Assembly: GCA_022825705.1 (NCBI GenBank)
Contig: JAJDWH010000050.1
Coordinates: 82,916 to 146,915, forward strand
From: Alphaproteobacteria bacterium
GTDB lineage: Bacteria > Pseudomonadota > Alphaproteobacteria > TMED109
Direction: 5' to 3'
Length of the DNA: 64,000 bases
Both the position numbers and the translations under genes were made by a program. Positions 34,963 to 43,692 of this stretch are shown in pieces. A model generated the notes under the pieces. The model was not told where the DNA came from and did no database searches. It worked only from the letters and a program-made list of their open reading frames with translations. Position 1 is the stretch's first letter; every line of letters begins with the position of its first letter.

Positions 34963-36660
34963 TTACTCGACGGCGCGCCACTCCTCGATCCACATGGTCG
35001 CCGGCACCTGGTGCCCGGTGGGGCGGACTCCGCTCAACCAGACGGGAACGACGTACGGCTCTACCCGGAAATACAGCGGCATTGCCGGCAGGTCTTCCGC
35101 GTACATCTGCTGGAGTTCCGACCACATCGCGTTCCGCTTGTCGGGATCAAGCTCGAGTTCTAGGGCATCCAGAAGCTCATCCATCCGGTCAGAGCGGTAG
35201 CCGGGGAAATTCTGCCCGGAATAGCCATTGTCCTCGGACGGAATTCGATCCGAGCGCAGCATCTCGACGGGCACTCCCTCGGGCGTCGAGAGGAAGGCGT
35301 ACATGTTCAAGCCGGGATTGGTCCGCTGGCTCACGGTTTGCCCGAAGAACACCCGCGCCGGTTCGTTCCGGATCAGCGCTTCTACGCCGACTTCACGGAA
35401 CTGCGCCTGCAGCACCTGCTGCACCAGCTCCCGCACCCGCGACCCCGCTGTCGTCATCAGAGGAAAGGACAGGCGCTGCCCTTCGGCATTCACCCGAATC
35501 CCGTCGGATCCCCGCCTCCAGCCCGCCGCTTCCAGCAGCTGCACGGCGCGTTCGGGATCGTACGCGTAGGCGCGCACTTCCGGATCAAAGCCTGGCGCCA
35601 ATGGATGCATCAGTGAGTGGGCAACCTGTTGCTTGCCGCCGAACAGCGCATCGACAAACGCCTTCCGGTCGATCGCATACATCAGCGCCTGGCGTACTTG
35701 TCGGTCTCGGAAGTATGTGGAATCGAGGTTGAAGTCGACGTGTTCGTAAATGAGGCTGGGCACGAACGAAACGTCGAACGTTCCCTCATCATCGCGCTCG
35801 AACGCCAGCGCCTCGTCCACGTTGAAGCCGACCTGGCCGGCTACGTAGTCGACGGCGCCCGATAACAGGTTGGCCCGAAGGGCCGCCGTGTTCTCGATGA
35901 CCCGAACCACGATGCGCCCGAACGCTGGCACCTCACCGTACCACGTGGGATTCGGCTCGAGCACCACATGGCTGCCGGACGCGACCTCTGTGATTCGGTA
36001 CGGGCCGTACCAGAGACCGGGCTCAGTCGGACGGGTGTCGTAAAGAGTCCGGTTCCGGTATTCGGCTGGCTCCGCCGCGGGCTCGGCCTCGAGGTGGGCG
36101 GGCAGGATGGCGCCGCCGAACGCGTTGTACGTATAGGTAAGCCGGTCGACGTGCAGCGTGAACGTCTTGGCGTCGATCACGTCGATCTTCAGAATTCGCG
36201 CGTACTCCTCGCGGGCGGCGAAACCCGTTCCTTCGCGAAGCGCGGTCTCCCAGGTGAACACGACATCGGCGCTCGTCACCGGGGTGCCATCACCCCATGT
36301 CGCGTGCGGGTGCAACTGGTAGGTGACGGCAACCCCGGTGCCGCCGTCGGCAAGCTCGACCGGGTGGGCAAGCCCGTTTTCGATGGTCGGGAGCCGGGTG
36401 CAGAGAAAGCAGCGCAGTTTCCAGTCGTGCCCGTAATCGGTCACCGGCCGCAACGCCATGGCTAGGATGTACTGCTTCGCCGCCATTAAATTGATTGCGG
36501 GGTGGAAAGTCGACGGAAACTGCGTGATTCCGATCGTCAGCGTATCGGCGGCCCCCAACACCGGCACCGGGACACCCAGCGTGCACGCCATGAGGAGGGC
36601 GGCAAGGCGCGGCGCGATCCGCCAACGCGTCCGTACCTGGCGGCGGCGCGACCTTGTCAT
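34963..36660 (-). CDS. ABC transporter substrate-binding protein, family 5 (peptide/nickel type)
   Basis: 565 residues from the ATG at 36660; an upstream ATG adds only non-homologous sequence. A long basic N-terminus and a hydrophobic core ending VLGAADTL form the signal peptide (about residues 1-36). The SBP_bac_5 domain shows FPSTFHPAINLMAAKQYILAM, YQLHPHATWGDGTPVTSADV and RQALMYAIDRKAFVDALF. A CFLCTRLP stretch with two Cys is unusual in this family. It delivers ligand to the DppB/DppC pore encoded directly downstream. Confidence 0.9.
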   Translation of the reverse strand: MTRSRRRQVRTRWRIAPRLAALLMACTLGVPVPVLGAADTLTIGITQFPSTFHPAINLMAAKQYILAMALRPVTDYGHDWKLRCFLCTRLPTIENGLAHPVELADGGTGVAVTYQLHPHATWGDGTPVTSADVVFTWETALREGTGFAAREEYARILKIDVIDAKTFTLHVDRLTYTYNAFGGAILPAHLEAEPAAEPAEYRNRTLYDTRPTEPGLWYGPYRITEVASGSHVVLEPNPTWYGEVPAFGRIVVRVIENTAALRANLLSGAVDYVAGQVGFNVDEALAFERDDEGTFDVSFVPSLIYEHVDFNLDSTYFRDRQVRQALMYAIDRKAFVDALFGGKQQVAHSLMHPLAPGFDPEVRAYAYDPERAVQLLEAAGWRRGSDGIRVNAEGQRLSFPLMTTAGSRVRELVQQVLQAQFREVGVEALIRNEPARVFFGQTVSQRTNPGLNMYAFLSTPEGVPVEMLRSDRIPSEDNGYSGQNFPGYRSDRMDELLDALELELDPDKRNAMWSELQQMYAEDLPAMPLYFRVEPYVVPVWLSGVRPTGHQVPATMWIEEWRAVE

Positions 36661-36831
36661 TGCACGAATCCCACCCGGGGGAGGAGTCCCCGGCCAATGC
36701 CCGCTCTCCGCAGCTCGTTGCACCCACGCTGAGACAAGGCGAGCGGATCTCCGAATCATCAACACGGCAACAAGATCGACGTTTCCGCCTACCTGCGTAC
36801 GCCGAAGATCCCCCCTGAACGGGAGGCTGGC

Positions 36832-37482
36832 TTACATGATGGGCGCTACCAGCGGCGGGATGGAGGAGCGAATATCGTACACCGTTCTTGTGACCGCCTG
36901 TCCAATCAAGTCCATGCGTTCGAGCTGACGTAGACGCCCCTCCACGTTCTTCAGTTCACGCGTCGAGAGAATGCGATCGAGCACGCCGCACGTATCGGCC
37001 AATGTCAGGATCACGATGTCCCGAGGGTCCGGAAGCCCGTCATCAAGCAGCACGTTCACAATCCGGCGCTTCACTTCGCGTTCCTCGCCCCCGTCGATCT
37101 GTGGGTATCGACGCGAGCCGAAGAACCAGAGCAGCCGTTCCTCAACCCGCTTGAGAATCTTGGCTTCAACGAGTCGTTCCGCGATTCGGTCCCGGTACTC
37201 GCCTGAGCGATGACTCAATACCTGCACCCAGTACGCGGCGTCATGCTGTTCTTGATCGGCGACGATGCATTCAAGCACCTCGTCAAGCAGCGGATCTCCG
37301 GTGGGTTCCGTGCTGACGGTGAACAGTTCGTCCAGCCCGGTATCGATCCGGCATCGCAACGCGAGGTCCATGAGGATGGCCCCGGCAATTGCGCAGTCGA
37401 TCTGGATCGCAGGGACGTCGACCGGCGTACCCTTTTCGTCGTCCAGAGTCAGAAGAAGTATTTCTTCAGGAATGGAGAGCAT
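36832..37482 (-). CDS. Stand-alone GPP34 (GOLPH3/Vps74-like) protein
   Basis: 216 residues with a complete GPP34 domain: the opening MLSIPEEILLLTLDDEKGTP, IDCAIAGAILMDLALRCRIDT, then the C-terminal half LPDPRDIVILTLADTCGVLD and RLRQLERMDLIGQAV. Eukaryotic GOLPH3 binds phosphatidylinositol-4-phosphate at Golgi membranes; the role of the soluble bacterial relatives is mostly unknown. No signal peptide or membrane helix is present. A clear paralogue, fused to a membrane cytochrome-like domain, lies 23 kb away (60505-61691). It sits between unrelated genes with its own short upstream region. Confidence 0.85.
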   Translation of the reverse strand: MLSIPEEILLLTLDDEKGTPVDVPAIQIDCAIAGAILMDLALRCRIDTGLDELFTVSTEPTGDPLLDEVLECIVADQEQHDAAYWVQVLSHRSGEYRDRIAERLVEAKILKRVEERLLWFFGSRRYPQIDGGEEREVKRRIVNVLLDDGLPDPRDIVILTLADTCGVLDRILSTRELKNVEGRLRQLERMDLIGQAVTRTVYDIRSSIPPLVAPIM

Positions 37483-37540
37483 CGGGCAACTCGCTTGACG
37501 TCGTCGATGCTACGGTACCGTTCCGCCGCCTTCAACCTGA

Positions 37541-38347
37541 TCAGCCCGACGATTCACCTTCCGACGGAGGCGTTTCAACGAGGAAGCGGGCAACCAGCCA
37601 ATGCCGCTCGCCGTCGCGGACGATCATGCAGAGGACCGATTGCTGACCGCGGTCCCGGGCAGCACCGACCTGCCGGACAAGGTCCGCCAAGGTCGGAACC
37701 CGTTCCTGGTCAACCTCGACCACCAGATCGCCTTCCCGCAGACCTCTCGCCACAGCGGGTTGTGGAATGGCAACCACCACCAGTCCCTTGACGGTACCCC
37801 GGATGCCGTGAGCGGTGGCCAGGGCACGCGTCAGGTTGGAAAACGTGATGCCAAGACCCTCGACCAGCAACTCCTCGGCCGGGCCGTCAGGTACCTGGCC
37901 GGCCAATTCCAGCCGGATGTCCCCACCCTCGGATCGAAAAGCGTTCTCGCAGTACGCAACCCCGACGTCGCCCGTTCCGTCCAGCACGCAACTCTGGATG
38001 TCGAGCTCCACGGAAGCGACCGCGCGGCACGCGGCTGAATCCCCCGCGGGGACCGCGAACGAAGCAACGCGCTGAAACGGCTGGAGACGCCGCACGCGCC
38101 CCGCCGCAAAAACCCCTCGGCCGATTTCCACACCGCTGGCACTTCGCGCCGAGAAATCGGCGACAAATCTGCTCAAATCGGCAAACAGCCGGTTCCTGAC
38201 CTGAAAGGACAGGTGACAGCTGTCCCCGGACAGCGATGAGCCGACAATGCTGACAACGAGACCAGGTTCAGCAGTCTCTCCTGCGGCTGGCGCCGCCGCG
38301 ACCGCGACGGCCAGAAGGACCGATGCTGCAGCCGGCCCGGCTCTCAC
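37541..38347 (-). CDS. Exported protein with C-terminal PDZ domain
   Basis: 268 residues from a GTG that overlaps the previous stop (GTGA). Residues 1-23 are a signal peptide ending AAGE. The middle part has four Cys and no domain I recognise. The C-terminal 90 residues form a PDZ domain: GIRGTVKGLVVVAIPQPAVA, then the carboxylate-binding RGLREGDLVVEVDQERVPTLADL. No protease catalytic residues are seen. It could be a periplasmic adaptor or chaperone. Translational coupling to the isomerase gene is likely operon convenience. Confidence 0.72.
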   Translation of the reverse strand: MRAGPAAASVLLAVAVAAAPAAGETAEPGLVVSIVGSSLSGDSCHLSFQVRNRLFADLSRFVADFSARSASGVEIGRGVFAAGRVRRLQPFQRVASFAVPAGDSAACRAVASVELDIQSCVLDGTGDVGVAYCENAFRSEGGDIRLELAGQVPDGPAEELLVEGLGITFSNLTRALATAHGIRGTVKGLVVVAIPQPAVARGLREGDLVVEVDQERVPTLADLVRQVGAARDRGQQSVLCMIVRDGERHWLVARFLVETPPSEGESSG

Positions 38348-38946
38348 GCAGCCGCCTCGACTGCCCGGCGCAGAAACTCGATCCTGTCCTGCCCCCAGTA
38401 GAGCTCGCCATCAAACAGGAATGTCGGCGCGCCGAACACGTTCGCAGCAATGGCGTCTTCAGTGTGCTTCGCGAACTCCGGGTCCGCGTCGCCCCCCTTG
38501 ACGGCGGCCAGGAGCTCAGCGCCGTCGAAACCGCAGTCCGCAGCGATCGCCGTCAGCGTTGCCTCGTCGGAGATATCGCGCTCCTCGGCCCAGCACGCAC
38601 GCATCACCCGCCACGCGAATTCGGGCGCGTCGCCAGGGCCCGCCAGCGCCGATACCAGCATCTTGCCGGACAGCGTTGGATTCACCGGAAAATGTTTGGG
38701 GTGAAGGTTCAGTTCGATGCCGAGGTATGCCCGCCACCTGCGCAGCTCGTTAAGCCGGTTTTGCTGCACGGCGACGGGCCGGTCTCCGACCGCCTTGATT
38801 CCGTTCTTCTGAAACACGGTGAAAATATCGTACGGTCGAAAATGGAGGGGAACGTGATGTTCAGCCGCTAGCGCGCGGACCCGCGGGGTCGCCAAATAGG
38901 TCCAGGGCGACGTCAGGGCAAGAAAAAACTGGATCGGGCGGGCCAT
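38344..38946 (-). CDS. 2-hydroxychromene-2-carboxylate isomerase family protein (DsbA fold)
   Basis: 200 residues with the thioredoxin/GST-kappa fold. The catalytic Ser that replaces Cys in this family is in FFLALTSPWTYLAT; further marks are HFRPYDIFTVFQKNG, RRWRAYLGIELNLHPKHFPVNP and the C-terminal FGAPTFLFDGELYWGQDRIEFL. Members use glutathione for isomerisation in naphthalene breakdown, and many act in other glutathione reactions. A dienelactone hydrolase gene diverges from it 100 bases away. Confidence 0.88.
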   Translation of the reverse strand: MARPIQFFLALTSPWTYLATPRVRALAAEHHVPLHFRPYDIFTVFQKNGIKAVGDRPVAVQQNRLNELRRWRAYLGIELNLHPKHFPVNPTLSGKMLVSALAGPGDAPEFAWRVMRACWAEERDISDEATLTAIAADCGFDGAELLAAVKGGDADPEFAKHTEDAIAANVFGAPTFLFDGELYWGQDRIEFLRRAVEAAA

Positions 38947-39049
38947 GCAATACTCCTATACCGTGCGGCAAGCGGTTGGTGCCGCTGTGCTACGTTCGGC
39001 GCCACAATAGACGACCGTTTCAGCAAACCGCGTCAGGATTCGGAACGCA

Positions 39050-39811
39050 ATGATCGAGCGAAGGTTCTACCTTGAAACCCAGGACGGATCGATGGATTGC
39101 TTCTCCGTCCACCCGGAAGAAGGAGGTCCGTTTCCGACCGTCCTCTTCTACATGGACGCGCCCGCCATCCGGGAGGAACTCCGAGACATGGCGCGGCGAC
39201 TTGCCAGCGCGGGCTACTTCGTGCTGCTTCCGAACCTGTTCTACCGGGTCGGCACTGAGCGCAACTATCCCTTCGACCAGGCGGCCATTCGAAACGATCC
39301 GAAACAGCGCCAGATCATGGCCGAGACCATGGCCGACCTGACCAACGCCAAGGTGATCAGCGACACGGAATCGATGCTCGCGTACGTTGCGCGCGAGGAT
39401 GCGGCAACCCGGTCGACGGCCGCGCTCGGCTATTGCATGAGCGGGCAGTACGTCGTTTCCGTAATGGCCGCCTTCCCGGAAACGTTTTCCTGCGGTGCGT
39501 CGTATTACGGCGTTCGAATCGTTACCGACGAGAGTGACTCACCACACCTGGTAGTCGACCAGATCCAGGGCAAGCTTTATCTAGCATTCGCCGAACGTGA
39601 TCACTGGGTACCTGACGAGACCCTGGAGCAGATCCGGGGACTCTTCACCGGCGAGGACAAGCCGCATCGGGTGGAGCTGTACCCTGGAACGGAGCACGGC
39701 TTCGCGTTCTGGAAGCGTCCGGTCTATCACAAGGATGCCGCCGAACGTCACTGGGAGCGCATGCATCAGCTCTTCCGGCAAAACCTGGCAATGGCGCCGG
39801 GATGGTCCTGA
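39050..39811 (+). CDS. Dienelactone hydrolase family protein
   Basis: 253 residues, alpha/beta-hydrolase fold of the ClcD type. The nucleophile is Cys in ALGYCMSGQYVV, the acid is Asp in AERDHWVPDETL and the His is in GTEHGFAFWKRP. The start MIERRFYLETQDGSMDCFSVHP matches the family opening. Such enzymes open dienelactones in chloroaromatic breakdown, but many relatives act on other esters. The divergent isomerase gene makes an aromatic role reasonable. No operon partner follows; the next gene is a tRNA on the other strand. Confidence 0.86.
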   Translation: MIERRFYLETQDGSMDCFSVHPEEGGPFPTVLFYMDAPAIREELRDMARRLASAGYFVLLPNLFYRVGTERNYPFDQAAIRNDPKQRQIMAETMADLTNAKVISDTESMLAYVAREDAATRSTAALGYCMSGQYVVSVMAAFPETFSCGASYYGVRIVTDESDSPHLVVDQIQGKLYLAFAERDHWVPDETLEQIRGLFTGEDKPHRVELYPGTEHGFAFWKRPVYHKDAAERHWERMHQLFRQNLAMAPGWS

Positions 39812-39855
39812 AGCTAGGACGGTCGTTTGCAAGCAGCTGACGGCTTCAGCAAGTC

Positions 39856-39929
39856 TGGCTGGGGAACCTGGATTCGAACCAGGATTGCTCGGTCCAGAGC
39901 CGAGAGTTCTACCGTTAAACTATTCCCCA
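39856..39929 (-). tRNA. tRNA-Gln(CTG)
   Basis: Full cloverleaf with encoded CCA on the minus strand: acceptor TGGGGAA pairs with TTCCCCA; anticodon stem CTCGG/CCGAG encloses loop CTCTGGA, giving anticodon CTG; the T arm has GGTTCGAATCC. Confidence 0.95.
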
Positions 39930-40133
39930 GTGCGTGCCACCTTGTGTGCCCGCATTTCGCGGGAGCCACGGCTCGCAGTATACCAACTGCGCCTCCATGG
40001 ACGCACCGCTCTGCGTGAATTGGTCAAGTCCGGGGATGGAAATTCGCCAGCCGGGCGGCAAGATCACTGCGTCCCGGTACAGACGCCCGAGCGGGCCGGG
40101 CCGGGTAAAGTTCCTCCTCGCAAATCAGGAACC

Positions 40134-40201
40134 AAAATGGGACCTCGTCCGAAGACGAGATCCCACAGGAAGGAGGAAACACACGAAAAGATTCGTGTGT
40201 G
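40134..40201 (-). ncRNA. Putative small RNA: hairpin, CCUCC linker, UUCG terminator
   Basis: About 68 nt. From its 5' end it has a 9-bp stem (ACACACGAA / TTCGTGTGT, loop TCTT, 40179-40200), then a single-stranded linker TTCCTCCTTCC carrying the anti-Shine-Dalgarno motif CCUCC, then an 11-bp terminator stem with one mismatch and a C(UUCG)G tetraloop (40139-40164) followed by ATTTT. A promoter fits exactly: CTTGCT at 40233-40228, 17 bases, CATATT at 40210-40205, placing the 5' end near 40198-40201. Alphaproteobacteria carry several families of short CCUCC-motif RNAs that pair with ribosome binding sites; I cannot say which, if any, this matches. A coding role on the plus strand looks unlikely. 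Confidence 0.6.
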
Positions 40202-40204
40202 TCG

Positions 40205-40233
40205 AATATGGCGCATCGGTGTGCGCAAGCAAG
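40205..40233 (-). promoter_or_regulatory. Promoter of the putative small RNA
   Basis: CTTGCT (-35, 40233-40228), exactly 17 bases, then CATATT (-10, 40210-40205). The first stem of the RNA begins within a few bases of the predicted start of transcription. The rest of the gap up to the LysM gene (40234-40405) is relatively AT-rich and holds no gene I can support. Confidence 0.5.
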
Positions 40234-40405
40234 CGAAGGCCGATGCAAAACCATCGCATTAGTTATGCAGTTTTTGCATATTTTAGTTTGCCGGAATACT
40301 CCTGACGGGGCCATACATCAACAATGAATGCTCGGTTCGCGTTTCTGGTTGCACAAAACCAGCATCCTCATATGCGACAAACGCATGCCTGCCGACCGGA
40401 CCGTG

Positions 40406-43400
40406 TTAGTTCCGCTTAGGGATGAGGAATTTCTGGCCCGGGTAGATCCAGTGCGGGTCGGCGATCTGATAGCTGTTGGAGTCGTAAATCAGCGTGTACA
40501 GGATGCCCCGTCCGTAATGGCGGCGAGAAATTCCCCACAAGGTGTTTCCTTTTACGACGGTGACGACCGTCGCCGCTGCAGGAATCAGCTTGCCGCCGGC
40601 ACGAATTAGCGTGGTGACGATTCGTTCCGTGACGGTATCGTCATTTGGCGCTGTCTGGTCGATCCGAACCTTGTAGCTGCCTGTTTTCGCAAGTGGGTGC
40701 TGGGTGCGAACCGTCCAGTAGCCGTTCTCGCCGATGATCGTGGAACCCGTCGCCTCGTTGTCCAGGTAGACCGTGACTTTCTGCCCCGCCTCGCCGCCGC
40801 CGGTGATCGAGGCGTAGCCATCCTCGTCGAACGTCACCGTAGTCAGCGAGAGCACGGTGTCAGGGTCGGCCATCGACGGGCTCGGCTGAATGACACCCAC
40901 GGTCTCTCCCTGCTCGTCAATCAGCAACGCGATTGGTGCCTCGCTCGGCGCGCTTTCCGTCGGTTCGGTGACGCGGGCGGCGAGCATCTCGCGATCCGGA
41001 ATCAGCACCACGACTATTCGCGAAGCCGTCCGTCGGTCAGGAACGTCGGGTGACAGCACGGCAATGGAAAGTTCCCGCACGCCGGGCAGCAATTGCACGT
41101 CGGGAACGAACACGAACTCGCCGTTACGGTTGGTGTCCGCTGTCGCGATGACTTCGCCATCGACGACCAGCTCGACCTGAGACCCGGGCACCGTCCGGCC
41201 GGCGACGACCACCGTCCCGTCGGGAGACACCTGCACCACGTCGAACTGCGCCACGTCTTCCGGCGTCGGGGGAGCCATCGATTCCGGTGCCGGCAGGGAC
41301 TCTTCCGGAGCCGCGGCACCCTCAGGATCGGGCGCAGTTGCATCAGCCGGTGCCTCCGGCAACGCGGCCACCTGTTGCGCTGCCGGCGCTTCAGTCGAAG
41401 CCCCGTCATCCGGTCCTGGCCCGTCCGTAGGCACTGCTGGCGCAATGTCCGGGGACTCAGAAGACACGGCTTGCTCCGTGGCAGCCACATCAGCAGATGG
41501 AGCCTCGGACACCGGTGTAGTCACGGGTTCCTCTTGGTCGGCAGTTCGCTCGGACCCGTCCGTCGACGGCGCAGATGCCGAAACCTTCGCGAGCTCGGCC
41601 GGGGTCGCTTCACCCTCGGCCAACGCCGGCTCCTCGTCCTGCGGCACGGCCAGGGCAGGCGGTGTCGCGGGCTCCGGAACAGGCACCACCACCGCGGCCA
41701 CGTCTGGGGCGTCCCCGGTCTCGGATTCCGCCGTCGGTGGCGGCGTGTCCTCCCTGGGCTCGGCCGGGGTCGCTTCGGCCTCGGCCAACGCCGGCCTTGC
41801 GTCCTCCTGCTCCACCCGCACAGGCGGTGCCGCGGGCTCCGGGGCAGCAGCCACAACCGGGTCAACCTCCGGGGCGTCCCCGGTCTCCGACCTCGCCGTC
41901 GAGGACGGCGTTTCTTCCGCAGGTTCGGTTGGGATCGCTTCGGCCTCGGCCAACGCAGATCCTGCATCCTCCTGATCGACCGACTCAGGGGGTGCCGCGG
42001 GCTCCAGGGCAGGCGCCACGACCGGGTCAGCGTCTGGAACGTCCCCGGTCTCGGTGCTCGCCGTCGGTGGCGGCGTGTCCTCCGCAGGCTCGGCCGGGGG
42101 TGCTTCGACCTCGGCCGACGACGGATCCTCGCCCTGCGGCACGGCCGGCGCAGTCGGTGTCGCGGGCCCCGGAACAGGCACCACCACCGCGGCCACGTCT
42201 GGGACGTCCCCGGTCTCGGATCCCGCTGTCGCGGGCGGCCTTTCTTCCGCAGGTTCGGCCGGGGTCGCTTCGGCCTCGGCCAACGGCGGATCCTCGTCCT
42301 GCGGCACGGCCGGGGCAGGCGGTGTCGCGGGCTCCGGAACAGGCACCACCACCGCGGCCATGTCTGGGACGTCCCCGGTATCGGATCCCGCTGTCGCGGA
42401 CGGCGTGTCCTCCCCAGGCTCGGCCGGGGTCGCTTCGGGCTCGGCCGACGGCGGATCCCCGTCCTGCGGCACGGCCGGATCAGGCGCTGCTGCGGGCTCC
42501 GGGGCAGCAGCCACGACTGGGTCAACCTCCGGGGCGTCCCCGGTCTCGGATTCCGCCGTCGGTGGCGGCGTGTCCTCCCTGGGCTCGGCCGGGGTCGCTT
42601 CGGCCTCGGCCAACGCCGGCCCTGCGTCCTCCTGCTCGACCGGTTCAGGTGGTGCCGCGGGCTCCGGAACAGGCACCGCCACCGCGGCCACGTCTGGGGC
42701 GTCCCCGGTCTCGGATTCCGTCGTTGGTGGCGGCGTCTCCTCCGAGGGTTCCGCCACCACTGTCGTTACCGAAGCGGGCACCTCGTCCTGCTGCGCGACC
42801 CGCGAATCAGTCGGATCGACCTCACCGCCAGCCCCAGCTGCCGTCTCCGTGTCCAGGTGGGCAGGCTCAGGCTCAACTGCCGCGGGCGGAGCCGCTGCTT
42901 CATCTTCAGCGGCTGAGGAACCTGGAGCTTCCTCTGACGGCGATGCAACCTCACCAGATTGCTCGGCTGGGACTGGTGTTTCGACCTGTTCGGGCCGCCC
43001 AGCGGAATCTTCCGATTCCGGTGGTCCAGCTGACGATTCCGCAGGATCTTCATCAGAAGCGGTTGCTTCTGCCTCGGCGGTGCTTTCGGCCTGCTCATCG
43101 CTCGCCGCGGAAGATGGAACCTCATGTTCGGTCGGGGAATCGCCCGCTGTCGTTGCCTGGCCTTCCTCCGAGGTCAGGTCGTCTTCTGCCGGCTCTGGCA
43201 CGGCCGCAACGGTCGATTCAGGCTCTGGCGGTCGGCCGACGGCGGCGTCCGTCTCCCCATTATCCGTCGTGTCGCCTGACTCGGGACCCCGCATCTGCTC
43301 CGGTTGCGCAGCCGTGGCGTCTGCCTGATCCGTGGTCAGAGACGCGACACGCGTCAGGGCGTCTTCCCTCGCCATGTCGTACAGGGCGAACAGTCCATAA

Positions 43401-43459
43401 ACGGCCAATGCGATCGAAACGGCTGCGCCGACTGCGATCCAGCGGGAGCTAGGGGGCAT
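40406..43459 (-). CDS. LysM-domain envelope protein with long Pro/Ala/Glu repeat region
   Basis: 1017 residues. Residues about 8-28 form one membrane helix, so the rest is likely periplasmic. Residues 29-249 are low-complexity (Glu, Ser, Ala, Pro). Residues 250-634 are seven tandem repeats of 55 residues. Then come two bacterial Ig-like domains (GRTVPGSQVELVVDGEVIA and GGGEAGQKVTVYLDNEATG) and a C-terminal LysM domain (VVKGNTLWGISRRHYGRG to YPGQKFLIPKRN), which binds peptidoglycan. Related alphaproteobacterial proteins are usually 300-500 residues; the excess is the repeat region, which could span the periplasm as an extended rod. It probably links membrane and cell wall. Confidence 0.85.
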   Translation of the reverse strand: MPPSSRWIAVGAAVSIALAVYGLFALYDMAREDALTRVASLTTDQADATAAQPEQMRGPESGDTTDNGETDAAVGRPPEPESTVAAVPEPAEDDLTSEEGQATTAGDSPTEHEVPSSAASDEQAESTAEAEATASDEDPAESSAGPPESEDSAGRPEQVETPVPAEQSGEVASPSEEAPGSSAAEDEAAAPPAAVEPEPAHLDTETAAGAGGEVDPTDSRVAQQDEVPASVTTVVAEPSEETPPPTTESETGDAPDVAAVAVPVPEPAAPPEPVEQEDAGPALAEAEATPAEPREDTPPPTAESETGDAPEVDPVVAAAPEPAAAPDPAVPQDGDPPSAEPEATPAEPGEDTPSATAGSDTGDVPDMAAVVVPVPEPATPPAPAVPQDEDPPLAEAEATPAEPAEERPPATAGSETGDVPDVAAVVVPVPGPATPTAPAVPQGEDPSSAEVEAPPAEPAEDTPPPTASTETGDVPDADPVVAPALEPAAPPESVDQEDAGSALAEAEAIPTEPAEETPSSTARSETGDAPEVDPVVAAAPEPAAPPVRVEQEDARPALAEAEATPAEPREDTPPPTAESETGDAPDVAAVVVPVPEPATPPALAVPQDEEPALAEGEATPAELAKVSASAPSTDGSERTADQEEPVTTPVSEAPSADVAATEQAVSSESPDIAPAVPTDGPGPDDGASTEAPAAQQVAALPEAPADATAPDPEGAAAPEESLPAPESMAPPTPEDVAQFDVVQVSPDGTVVVAGRTVPGSQVELVVDGEVIATADTNRNGEFVFVPDVQLLPGVRELSIAVLSPDVPDRRTASRIVVVLIPDREMLAARVTEPTESAPSEAPIALLIDEQGETVGVIQPSPSMADPDTVLSLTTVTFDEDGYASITGGGEAGQKVTVYLDNEATGSTIIGENGYWTVRTQHPLAKTGSYKVRIDQTAPNDDTVTERIVTTLIRAGGKLIPAAATVVTVVKGNTLWGISRRHYGRGILYTLIYDSNSYQIADPHWIYPGQKFLIPKRN
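41558..42712 (-). repeat. Seven tandem 165-bp in-frame repeats in the LysM gene
   Basis: Seven copies of exactly 55 codons, each starting (E/D)TGD(A/V)P and running through VVPVPEPA, a QDED or QEDA stretch, AEAEATPAEP and TPPPTA. Copies differ by substitutions but not in length, and two sub-types (VAAVVVPVPEP and VDPVVAAAPEP) recur, which suggests repeated unequal exchange. The composition leaves few stop codons, so long shadow frames appear on the plus strand. Confidence 0.93.
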
Positions 43460-43653
43460 GCAACTTTCTCGCGAATCGTGCCGGGGCGACGCTCAGCACA
43501 GGGCGCTGCATCGCCGGCAACCGGGTTAACCCCTGCCAAACCGGACGCCAGTTGCCGTTAGCAAACCACAAAGACTGCTGAATTTCCACTTGGTCTGCCT
43601 GCTGAAGCGGTAGTTTGCTTGCCGGTTTTGAGAAGTGTTCAAGACAGGAGTAA

Positions 43654-43673
43654 CCGGCACGAACGTGTGCCGG
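43654..43673 (-). terminator. Hairpin downstream of thpR
   Basis: CCGGCAC - six-base loop - GTGCCGG, a perfect 7-bp stem 20 bases after the thpR stop on the minus strand. Only a weak T-run follows. It may end the gst-thpR transcript or insulate the LysM gene downstream. Confidence 0.4.
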
Positions 43674-43692
43674 GTCGCCCGAGGAGTACGAA

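Noticed and set aside
40208..40321. 37-codon plus-strand frame following an AGGAGG sequence
   Set aside because: The AGGAGG lies 31 bases before the ATG and is the complement of the CCUCC linker of the minus-strand small RNA; the peptide has no features.
41558..42712. Tandem array considered as CRISPR
   Set aside because: Units are 165 bases, contiguous, in frame with a protein, and have no spacers.
41093..43452. Three long plus-strand open frames (up to 625 codons) opposite the LysM gene
   Set aside because: They mirror the repetitive, stop-poor GC-rich repeats on the minus strand, are rich in Arg/Pro/Gly/Ser, and have no domain or start signal. The minus-strand reading has a membrane helix, Ig-like domains and a LysM domain.
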